5,112 nt of DNA from Pseudomonadota bacterium (GTDB taxonomy: Bacteria > Myxococcota_A > Bradymonadia > UBA4248), in NCBI GenBank assembly GCA_009786045.1, contig WQTY01000197.1:1-5112 (forward strand), given 5' to 3'. Of this stretch, positions 1 through 5,112 are shown one piece after another. Below the pieces are notes generated by a model. The model made no database searches, was not told the origin of the DNA, and worked only from the letters and a program-made list of their open reading frames with translations. Each line of letters opens with the position of its first letter. The stretch's first letter is position 1. The translations under genes and the position numbers were made by a program.

Positions 1-216
1 CCAAGCCAGCCAGCCCAGGACTATTCCTCGAAAACCTTCAAAGATGCCAAAGAGGAATGGCTCGCCAGCTTCGAAGGGGACTACATACGAGCCGTTCTGG
101 AGCGCAACAACTTCAACATCTCCCAAGCCTCGCGCGAGTCCGAAATCGATCGCAAGTATTTCCGAAAGCTGATGAAAAAATACAGCATCGGAAACAGCAG
201 CGAAGAAGAAGATTAG
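1..216 (+). CDS. C-terminal end of a sigma-54-dependent (NtrC-family) transcriptional regulator, 5' truncated
   Basis: The reading frame is open from the first base of the window to TAG at 214-216, giving the last 71 residues of a protein that begins upstream. Residues about 13-35 (FKDAKEEW, then SFEGDYIRAVLERN) form the helix that precedes the DNA-binding motif in NtrC-type activators. Residues 39-61 (NISQASRE, then EIDRKYFRKLMKKY) match the Fis-type helix-turn-helix (HTH_8), including the near-invariant DRKYF-x-KLMKK recognition helix. The protein ends in an acidic SSEEED tail. In this family the missing part would be an AAA+ sigma-54 activation domain, usually preceded by a receiver, FHA or other sensor domain; none of that can be seen, so the signal it responds to is unknown. 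It binds enhancer-like DNA in the cytoplasm. The next gene starts 132 bases downstream on the same strand. A lone Fis-like protein is less likely given the linker sequence. Confidence 0.85.
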   Translation, partial: PSQPAQDYSSKTFKDAKEEWLASFEGDYIRAVLERNNFNISQASRESEIDRKYFRKLMKKYSIGNSSEEED

Positions 217-337
217 CGCGGGAAGAATAATTCCGATATGACGTTGATCTCGAACGGCGTATGCCGGACAATGGGTATTGTGGCCTTTGCATAAACCCTG
301 CGGCCGCCGTTATGAAAAGTCCAATAAAAGCAGAGTG

Positions 338-343
338 AGAGGA
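338..343 (+). promoter_or_regulatory. Ribosome binding site deciding the start of the zinc-ribbon gene
   Basis: AGAGGA lies 5 bases before ATG at 349. An in-frame GTG at 346 directly precedes this ATG, but it would leave only 2 bases of spacing, so ATG 349 is the better start. In the rest of the 217-345 gap, a TTGCAT (288-293) and a TATGAA (311-316) are separated by 17 bases. They form at best a weak sigma-70-like pair, too poor to call a promoter. Confidence 0.6.
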
Positions 344-348
344 AAGTG

Positions 349-1302
349 ATGGCAAATGAAAGACGTCCCCCTTTTCGTCGAGCTGCGCAGGAACAACATC
401 CGGCACGGCACCAGAGAACAGAGCGCGACGGAGAAACACACCGGGAACCCAGGCGGACAGAAGATCGCAAATTGTACGACGTCACATGTGAACAGTGCCG
501 CACGGACTTTCGTGTTCCATTCGAACCCATTTCAGGGCGCACCCTGTTGTGCCGTGACTGCCTTAAACAGACCAAAAAGCCTCGCTCAAAAGGACGGCCC
601 GAGCATGCCCAGTCAGGTGCCCGCGAGCGAACGGAGTCCTACCAAATCACCTGCAGCCATTGCGGCAAACACGACACAGTGCCATTTCAGCCCTACGAGG
701 GCAGCGTTGTGTTATGCCGCGATTGCATGACCAACCCCAATGTCACGCGCGTAGGCGGACGTGTCCTGCACACCATTATCTGCTCATCCTGCGGCAAAGA
801 AAACAACGTGCCCTTTAAGCCCGATCCTGGCAGCAGGGTGCTGTGCCGGGGCTGCCATCTGAAAGAGCGCGAGGAAAAGCAGCGTGCCAAAGAGCACTAT
901 GCCAAACACCATCCTTCGATCGTCCACAACACAAAGGTGCGCATCGAAATCCGCTGCGACAAGTGTGGGTGCGAAGATACACTCCCCTTCCTTCCCAAAA
1001 CACACGGTCAGATTCTATGCCGGCAATGCGCAGAAAACATCTTTGGCGATGAATGGGCACGGCGCAACAAACTCAGCACCAGAGAGTACCCCTTCACTTG
1101 TGCACGCTGCGCTGCACAGGATTTTGTCCCCTTTAAGCCGCAACCCGACAAGCTCCTGCTATGCAAGCATTGCCTCAACAATCAGGCGGTGTTGCGCCAC
1201 AATCGAGATTCCTTCCAACGGCACGATGCGTTTACCTGTGTCCGGACTGCACCCCAAATGACTGCCGAGACAACTGACCCGCCAGACGACGATCAGTCTT
1301 GA
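349..1302 (+). CDS. Multi-zinc-ribbon protein with five CxxC-x17-CxxC modules
   Basis: A 317-residue protein with no signal peptide or membrane segment, so probably cytoplasmic. Residues 1-41 are Arg/Glu/His-rich and look disordered and basic. Five modules follow at residues 47-71, 102-126, 145-169, 203-227 and 251-275. Each reads CxxC, exactly 17 residues with a central (V/L)PFxP, then C(R/K)xC. This is the pattern of the CxxC-x17-CxxC domain family (TIGR04272-like), small ribbons expected to bind one zinc through four cysteines. All 20 expected cysteines are present. Linkers of 18 to 33 residues are rich in Lys, Arg and His. A sixth start (FTC at 295-297) follows the fifth module but lacks its partner cysteines and ends in an acidic DDDQS tail. 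Function is unknown; binding of nucleic acid or protein through zinc ribbons is an inference from fold type and basic charge. Many family members carry one or two modules, so five is high. No terminator is evident after the stop. Confidence 0.85.
   Translation: MANERRPPFRRAAQEQHPARHQRTERDGETHREPRRTEDRKLYDVTCEQCRTDFRVPFEPISGRTLLCRDCLKQTKKPRSKGRPEHAQSGARERTESYQITCSHCGKHDTVPFQPYEGSVVLCRDCMTNPNVTRVGGRVLHTIICSSCGKENNVPFKPDPGSRVLCRGCHLKEREEKQRAKEHYAKHHPSIVHNTKVRIEIRCDKCGCEDTLPFLPKTHGQILCRQCAENIFGDEWARRNKLSTREYPFTCARCAAQDFVPFKPQPDKLLLCKHCLNNQAVLRHNRDSFQRHDAFTCVRTAPQMTAETTDPPDDDQS
487..1173 (+). repeat. Five tandem-spaced CxxC-x17-CxxC zinc-ribbon coding modules
   Basis: The modules span 487-561, 652-726, 781-855, 955-1029 and 1099-1173, each exactly 75 bases (25 codons). 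Shared positions are the four cysteines, the VPFxP or LPFxP core and the L-C-R/K-x-C end. The residue two before the first cysteine is a large hydrophobic or Val (V, I, I, I, F). DNA identity is visibly low between copies, so this is an old protein-level duplication and not a recent DNA repeat. Linker lengths differ from copy to copy. Confidence 0.85.
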
Positions 1303-1339
1303 TTCTTCCATCACGGCTCACGCAAGATAATCATCAAAC

Positions 1340-1368
1340 TTGCCATCCATAACAAAAGGGTATACAAT
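1340..1368 (+). promoter_or_regulatory. Predicted sigma-70-type promoter of the OmpA-family gene
   Basis: TTGCCA at 1340-1345 and TACAAT at 1363-1368 are separated by 17 bases. Each hexamer matches the consensus at five of six positions. Transcription would begin near 1375, giving a leader of about 150 bases before ATG 1524. The position, in the gap between a gene without an evident terminator and a gene likely to be highly expressed, supports the call. An overlapping TATACA at 1361 gives only a 15-base spacer and is less good. If the organism uses a divergent major sigma factor, as Bacteroidota do, the call weakens. Confidence 0.55.
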
Positions 1369-1513
1369 CTTTCCCCGAGTATGGACATTTGGAGTCAAGT
1401 GACGAGGCATCGTCCAACGAATGTCTTGGTTCGTCGTGATCGACGAGTATGGCTTTGTCATGGCAGCAAATTTTGCTTTTCATGGAACATCCCCGGGAAT
1501 CGGGACTTAACTT

Positions 1514-1519
1514 AGGAAG
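1514..1519 (+). promoter_or_regulatory. Ribosome binding site fixing the OmpA-family start
   Basis: AGGAAG ends 4 bases before ATG 1524 (AGGA alone is 6 bases away). It selects this ATG over the in-frame ATG at 1449, because only from 1524 does the protein begin with a normal signal peptide. The first A of this site lies within the TAG (1513-1515) that closes a 44-codon open frame in the leader. Confidence 0.75.
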
Positions 1520-1523
1520 TATC

Positions 1524-3479
1524 ATGAGAAAAACACTACGCTATTTGGTGGTTGCGGCGGCAGTTGCGCTTTTGTCAACGAACGCCATGGCGCAAGACAA
1601 CACCGACGCATCAGGGAAGCGCGTCAGCGCCGATGGTAGCTATCAATTCAAACCGTCCTGGGGTATTGGTCTGCAATATGGCATGACGTTCACAGACATG
1701 GCCAATTGGAACGACTACCTCCTCAAACCGGGCAGGCAGAACTATTTTGATGTGAACTTTGTGGCCGAGCATGAGCTGTACGGTGAGTGGACACCCATCG
1801 AAGGTTTCCGTATCAGTGCCTTCTTTGGCTATCAATCGCTCTACATCACAAATACGAGCTTTAATTACATCTATGGCGGTATCGAACCCGCCTTCAGCGT
1901 CCGGCGTTCTTTCTATGAGTTTGCCGTTGGCCTTGGTTTGGCCTACGGTTACTCTTTGCTTGGCTATGAAGAAAAAGCGGGCAACATCAACAACGACCTT
2001 GATGGCCACGGTATTTTGGTTCGTCCCTTTGTCGAAGCCCGTTTCTATCCCACCGACATTTTTGCGATCTATCTGCGCGTCGCCTTTGCCTACTATAAAG
2101 AGTTTGGCCTTGAGCTATCGGACTACACGAAGCAGCGCGACCTTGAAGGCCTGGCCAATGCCAAGAAGCTGTCCTATGCAGGCCCCAACGTTGCACTGGG
2201 CGTTCGCTTCGGCAACTATGCCTCACCCATCCTCGTCATCGGCGACAGGGATGGCGACGGCGTCCTGGACGATATTGATGCATGCCCGGACATCCCGGGG
2301 ACTGAAAAATTCTTTGGCTGTCCGAATCCCGATGCCGATGGTGATGGCATCTGCGCGGCTTGGGTCAGCGAGGACGGCCTCAGCGATCTCTTTGCTCACA
2401 TTTGCACAGGCATCGACTGGTGCCCCGATGTCGCAGGATCTGCTGAATTCTTTGGCTGTACAAATCCCGATACGGACGGCGATGGCGTTTGCGATGCATG
2501 GGTCAGCGAGAAGGGCCTGAGCGATGTCTTTGCCCATATCTGCACGGGCATTGATATGTGTCCCGATGTCGCAGGCAGCGCAGAGTTCCAGGGCTGTCTG
2601 AATCCTGATACCGATGGCGATGGCATTTGCGATCCCTGGGTCAGCGAGAAGGGTCTCAGCGCTCACTTTGCCTCTGTCTGCAAGGGCAAGGATCTCTGTC
2701 CCAACGCTGCGGGTACCGCAGAATTCCATGGCTGCCCAAATCCAGACTCCGATGGCGATGGCTACTGCGATGCGTGGGTATACGAGAACAACCTCCAGAG
2801 TGTCTTCACAGCGTGCAAGGGCGTCGACAAGTGCCCGGATGAGTACGGCGAAGGCGAGGACGGCTGTCCCATCCGCCGCGTCATGGTCACTGCAGAGAAG
2901 ATTCATATCAATGAGATGATCTTCTTCACCCTTGGAAAAGCCACCATCATGAGTGAATCCGACAGCCTGCTCGTCGAGATCGCCGATGTCATCAAGGCGA
3001 ACCCACAAATCAAAAAAATCGAAATTCAGGGCCACACCGATTTGAGCGGCAACGCGAAAAGGAATCAGACCCTCTCCGAGCAGCGAGCCAAGAGCGTCTA
3101 CGATCGCCTCGTTTCTCTGGGTGTCGAGAGAGAGCGTCTCGTTCACAAAGGCTTCGGCTCCTCGCAGCCACTCGTGCCTCTTGCCGCAGGCCAGAGAACC
3201 GAAACGCCCGAGAACGCTGCAAAGAACCGTCGCGTCGACTTCGTGATTCTTGAGCAGGAAGCAGTCCAGATAAGCGTCCCCGTGAGTCAGGTTGCGCCTG
3301 CCACTGAGTCCGCACCTGCGGAGACATCGGCAGCCCCCGAGACCAGGAGCGACAGAACCGCCAGCAATACCAGAGCCAGGTCAAGCAGAACCACCACTGC
3401 CAGTAATGCAGATGCAGAAGCGAAAGCCAATGCAGATGCTGCCAGGGCAGCTGCAGAGGCAGCCGCAAGGGCTAACTAG
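1524..3479 (+). CDS. OmpA-family outer membrane porin with thrombospondin type 3 repeats
   Basis: A 651-residue outer membrane protein expected to anchor the outer membrane to peptidoglycan. Residues 1-23 are a signal peptide (MRKTLRYLVV, then an Ala/Val/Leu core ending AMA) with likely cleavage before Q24. Residues about 30-235 alternate polar and aromatic residues (SWGIGLQYGM, FRISAFFGYQS, PNVALGVRFG) and fit a small OmpA-type beta-barrel. Residues 240-449 are Asp- and Cys-rich calcium-binding-type repeats (DxDGDG). Residues about 454-577 are the OmpA C-terminal domain. GHTD with D506 and LSEQRA with R521, spaced 15 residues apart, match the Asp/Arg pair that binds diaminopimelate in OmpA proteins. 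NRRVDFVI ends the domain. Residues 578-651 form an extra Pro/Ser/Thr then Ala/Asn/Asp-rich tail, not usual in the family. The gene has its own predicted promoter and a strong terminator 26 bases after the stop, so it is probably monocistronic. Family assignment is firm; any role in adhesion is not shown here. Confidence 0.93.
   Translation: MRKTLRYLVVAAAVALLSTNAMAQDNTDASGKRVSADGSYQFKPSWGIGLQYGMTFTDMANWNDYLLKPGRQNYFDVNFVAEHELYGEWTPIEGFRISAFFGYQSLYITNTSFNYIYGGIEPAFSVRRSFYEFAVGLGLAYGYSLLGYEEKAGNINNDLDGHGILVRPFVEARFYPTDIFAIYLRVAFAYYKEFGLELSDYTKQRDLEGLANAKKLSYAGPNVALGVRFGNYASPILVIGDRDGDGVLDDIDACPDIPGTEKFFGCPNPDADGDGICAAWVSEDGLSDLFAHICTGIDWCPDVAGSAEFFGCTNPDTDGDGVCDAWVSEKGLSDVFAHICTGIDMCPDVAGSAEFQGCLNPDTDGDGICDPWVSEKGLSAHFASVCKGKDLCPNAAGTAEFHGCPNPDSDGDGYCDAWVYENNLQSVFTACKGVDKCPDEYGEGEDGCPIRRVMVTAEKIHINEMIFFTLGKATIMSESDSLLVEIADVIKANPQIKKIEIQGHTDLSGNAKRNQTLSEQRAKSVYDRLVSLGVERERLVHKGFGSSQPLVPLAAGQRTETPENAAKNRRVDFVILEQEAVQISVPVSQVAPATESAPAETSAAPETRSDRTASNTRARSSRTTTASNADAEAKANADAARAAAEAAARAN
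2325..2870 (+). repeat. Four tandem 46/44-codon thrombospondin-3-like repeats inside the OmpA-family gene
   Basis: Units lie at 2325-2462, 2463-2600, 2601-2738 (138 bases each) and 2739-2870 (132 bases). A shorter half unit at 2241-2324 precedes them. Each unit starts NPDxDGDGxC, continues with a WVSEKGL-like stretch, then C-x-G-x-D-x-CP, and ends in GC. Counted by eye, units 1 and 2 share 38 of 46 residues and units 2 and 3 share 32 of 46; the fourth is the most diverged. The DxDGDG loops are calcium-binding in thrombospondin type 3 repeats. Each unit has four cysteines where the ordinary short repeat has two. Confidence 0.88.
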
Positions 3480-3505
3480 TCACTTCACCGGCACGCATGC
3501 CATAG

Positions 3506-3539
3506 CGGCCATTCTCGAAAGGGAATGGCCGTTTTTTTT
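3506..3539 (+). terminator. Rho-independent terminator of the OmpA-family gene
   Basis: An 11-pair stem joins 3506-3516 to 3521-3531, all Watson-Crick except one T-G pair. It is capped by a GAAA tetraloop (3517-3520) closed by C-G, and followed by eight T at 3532-3539. It begins 26 bases after the TAG, a textbook strong intrinsic terminator. Confidence 0.95.
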
Positions 3540-3574
3540 CTGCTCGTGCTTGAAGTGCCCCATCCAAAAGCAAC

Positions 3575-3601
3575 AAAAAAGGCGCCGAAAACCGGCGCCT
3601 T
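3575..3601 (-). terminator. Rho-independent terminator of the minus-strand 138-residue gene
   Basis: Bases 3579-3587 pair with 3593-3601 in a perfect nine-pair stem built on GGCGCCG, with a five-base loop. On the minus strand it is followed by six T (A run at 3575-3580). It lies 22 bases beyond the stop codon at 3624. Together with the plus-strand terminator it closes the convergent gap between the two genes. Confidence 0.9.
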
Positions 3602-3623
3602 AATATGAACTGCAAAACAAAAA

Positions 3624-4040
3624 TCAGTTGTAGTAAGTATCCTTAATCGACTGCAACGAGATTTCGAGAAACTCAATGAGCGCACTAAGCGGCACTTCTT
3701 CGACTTTCTGCGCCAGCAGACCATGGCAATTGATGGGATGACTCTTAAGTTTAAGGTCTTCGCGGTCTTCGAGAAACTTGTTGATACGCGCACTCAGGCT
3801 TTCGGGTGCCGTTTTATTGGGATGCGGTTGAGCATAGAGCTTAACATCGCCCTCTGTGCTGAGATCCATAATAGCGTAGCCATTCGAGCCAAACCTGAAG
3901 TTGATTCCGCCCACACGACCGCCACCCGCCTCGACCTGACAACCCAGATTGCGCGCATAAATCATCAGCTTCTCAATCGCCTCACGTCGAGGTTTCCCCC
4001 CCTTCTCCTCTGCCGCTTGTATCACCTGAAGTTTATCCAC
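3624..4040 (-). CDS. Conserved-looking hypothetical protein, 138 residues, GTG start
   Basis: I do not recognise a family. The protein has no signal peptide or membrane segment and looks like a soluble alpha/beta fold. Residues 1-32 are helical and charged, and 33-45 are Gly-rich (GCQVEAGGGRVGG). Residues 46-73 look like three beta-strands (INFRFG, YAIMDLST, DVKLYAQPH). Residues 80-96 are a Lys/Asp/Glu-rich helix, HPINCHG sits at 101-107, and 113-137 form a final helix ending in TYYN. The start is GTG at 4038-4040, chosen because AGGAGG (minus strand, 4046-4051) sits 5 bases upstream. An ATG overlaps it in another frame at 4040-4042 but would give only six codons. The strong ribosome site, clean frame and own terminator support a real gene. 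It lies 168 bases downstream of the nucleotidyltransferase-like gene on the same strand and may be co-transcribed with it. Confidence 0.8.
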   Translation of the reverse strand: MDKLQVIQAAEEKGGKPRREAIEKLMIYARNLGCQVEAGGGRVGGINFRFGSNGYAIMDLSTEGDVKLYAQPHPNKTAPESLSARINKFLEDREDLKLKSHPINCHGLLAQKVEEVPLSALIEFLEISLQSIKDTYYN

Positions 4041-4045
4041 ATTTT

Positions 4046-4051
4046 CCTCCT
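4046..4051 (-). promoter_or_regulatory. Consensus Shine-Dalgarno site for the GTG-started gene
   Basis: CCTCCT on the plus strand is AGGAGG on the coding strand, within TAGGAGGA (4045-4052). It is 5 bases before the GTG at 4040-4038. It decides the GTG start, because no in-frame ATG lies near it. Confidence 0.85.
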
Positions 4052-4208
4052 AATCATTAACCTTCGCACACCATGACATCTTGCATGCGCCAAGAAAAGA
4101 CCCCAAACAGTAACCTATTTCATTGGCAAAGGCCAGACCGAGTTTAGAACAATCGTGCAAAGTGAAGCTTTTCCAGCCCACATACAAGCCCCCCTTCCGA
4201 AGCAAACA

Positions 4209-5112
4209 CTACAATTGCGCTTTCGTGCCAAATCGAATTCTCGCATTCATCCAGGCACCCACGCGATGTGGACCAAACAATAGCACGCGTGCGCCAGCTT
4301 CCAGCCGGCGACACCAGCCATCCAACAGCCCCATTGATAATGCCCGCGCCAAAACACCACTCGCTGCCTGCCAGCCATCTCCCTGGCCAAAAACAAGTTC
4401 CCCACGGCCCTCTGCCGATAAGATCCCCGACAAATGGCTGCAAACCAAACGCCCCCCCATCCCAGCCTTCCTCCCCAATACTGCCTCCATGGTGTCACGC
4501 ACCAATGCATCCGCTCTGCACACCCCATAATGCCGGGCCATTTCCGTATCGCGAGGATCAGACGACAAGGCCGCAGCCAAATCAAGCCAGGGCTTAACCG
4601 CAAACAAATGCTGATGCGCATGCATCAGAAGATGCACCCAACGATGCGATGGCGACAAAACATGGTAGCCCCCCCCCTCATACAAACAGATTTCCGAAGC
4701 CTGCCAGGCTTCGTCAAACGTCGGACCTCGCCATGGCGGTGGTGCCATCGCCCAATGCACCTCGACAGGCAAAAGTGTCTCGTGCCAGAACAAATGCTGA
4801 TTCGTCGCCCAAACCCTTGGCGCTCCTCCCGAGGCATACCCCATGCCTTCCAGCGCATCGCATGCCCTGGACACTTCGTGGGAGGCCACCCAGATATCCA
4901 CATCATTCGAGGCTCTGGCCATTGCCGATCCATACAATGCCATCCCAAGCATTGGCCCCTTCAACACCATCACCCGACACGGCATGCTCCCCACCACACG
5001 GCGCAGCGTCGCCCCGTACAGCCCAATTCGCGCACCCTGCTCGAACCTGCGCTGCCGCGCCACCCCCGAATATGCCGGCAAATGCCCCAAATAATGTACC
5101 ACCGCAGGCAAA
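4209..5112 (-). CDS. Nucleotidyltransferase-fold family protein (NTP_transf_5 type), 5' truncated
   Basis: The frame runs from the window edge to TAG at 4211-4209. About 300 residues are visible and the true start lies beyond the end; the TTG at 5111 is probably an internal Leu codon. Counting from that codon, residues 47-75 contain VMVLKGPMLGMALYG followed by NDVDIWV. This is the Lys-Gly-Pro, Tyr-Gly and Asp-x-Asp signature of the uncharacterised nucleotidyltransferase family (PF14907-like), in which the two Asp (70 and 72) would bind metal. VEVHW at 116-120 supplies the third acidic residue and the usual histidine. LLMHAHQHLF at 161-170 followed by WLDL fits the family's helical second half. 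Substrate is unknown. Relatives often sit near polysaccharide or peptide-modification genes, but no such neighbour is visible. The coding strand carries runs of nine G (4669-4677) and seven G (4452-4458). No convincing terminator follows the stop. Confidence 0.85.
   Translation of the reverse strand, partial: LPAVVHYLGHLPAYSGVARQRRFEQGARIGLYGATLRRVVGSMPCRVMVLKGPMLGMALYGSAMARASNDVDIWVASHEVSRACDALEGMGYASGGAPRVWATNQHLFWHETLLPVEVHWAMAPPPWRGPTFDEAWQASEICLYEGGGYHVLSPSHRWVHLLMHAHQHLFAVKPWLDLAAALSSDPRDTEMARHYGVCRADALVRDTMEAVLGRKAGMGGRLVCSHLSGILSAEGRGELVFGQGDGWQAASGVLARALSMGLLDGWCRRLEAGARVLLFGPHRVGAWMNARIRFGTKAQL

Noticed and set aside
217..345. Sigma-54 promoter or terminator in the gap after the regulator
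   Set aside because: TGGC at 281-284 has no GC at the required distance. The best hairpin (255-266) has only four pairs and no T run after it.
346..348. GTG at 346 as start of the zinc-ribbon gene
   Set aside because: It is only 2 bases from the Shine-Dalgarno sequence and is followed directly by ATG 349 at a better distance.
1449..1523. N-terminal extension of the porin from ATG 1449
   Set aside because: It would place 25 extra residues before a normal signal peptide, and it lacks a ribosome site, while ATG 1524 has AGGAAG at proper spacing.
1759..2520. 253-codon plus-strand frame overlapping the porin
   Set aside because: It is a shifted-frame shadow of the barrel and repeats, with biased low-complexity composition and no ribosome site or family motifs.
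2241..2870. CRISPR-like periodic repeats
   Set aside because: The period of 138 bases is a whole number of codons, the frame is open throughout and the units encode a known protein repeat.
2223..3146. Long antisense open frame of 307 codons opposite the OmpA repeats
   Set aside because: It lies wholly inside a firmly assigned gene. Its apparent repeats simply mirror the porin's tandem units, and GAT/GGC-rich codons give few stops on the other strand.
4041..4208. Separate promoter or terminator between the two minus-strand genes
   Set aside because: A TTGCCA on the minus strand near 4127 has no acceptable -10 at 16-18 bases. Hairpins here have four pairs or fewer and no T run.
4123..4597. 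Plus-strand frames of 109-135 codons opposite the nucleotidyltransferase-like gene
   Set aside because: They are Pro/Ser/Arg-rich shadows produced by the C-rich complement of a gene with clear family motifs on the minus strand.

Overview
The window reads as chromosomal DNA from a moderately GC-rich Gram-negative bacterium with an outer membrane. The evidence is an OmpA-type porin with a signal peptide and the C-terminus of a sigma-54-dependent regulator. The 46-residue cysteine-rich thrombospondin-3-type repeats in the porin and the concatenated CxxC-x17-CxxC zinc ribbons suggest a Fibrobacterota-like or deltaproteobacterial-grade lineage. That placement comes from remembered family resemblance and is tentative. 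No mobile element, CRISPR array, tRNA or rRNA was seen.

Layout. Positions 1-216 (+) are the last 71 codons of a regulator ending in a Fis-type helix-turn-helix. Positions 349-1302 (+) encode a protein with an Arg-rich N-terminus followed by five CxxC-x17-CxxC zinc-ribbon modules and the remnant of a sixth. A 221-base gap (1303-1523) holds a good sigma-70-type promoter and a leader with a small hairpin and a 44-codon open frame. Positions 1524-3479 (+) encode a 651-residue OmpA-family protein: signal peptide, beta-barrel, calcium-binding-type repeats, peptidoglycan-binding domain and an Ala-rich tail. A strong terminator (3506-3539) follows it, and a second terminator (3575-3601) serves the opposite strand.

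On the minus strand, 4040-3624 encodes a 138-residue protein of unknown family, started by GTG behind a consensus Shine-Dalgarno sequence. Upstream of it, 5112-4209 is the 5'-truncated end of a nucleotidyltransferase-fold protein (NTP_transf_5 type), which carries a run of nine G in its coding strand. The 168 bases between these two genes (4041-4208) contain only the Shine-Dalgarno site of the smaller gene; no convincing promoter or terminator was seen there.

The genes do not form an evident pathway. The porin appears to be a single-gene transcription unit. The zinc-ribbon gene may be transcribed alone or with the regulator. The two minus-strand genes could be co-transcribed. The best candidates for something unusual are the multi-zinc-ribbon protein and the expanded four-cysteine repeats of the porin; no complete new multi-gene system is visible here.
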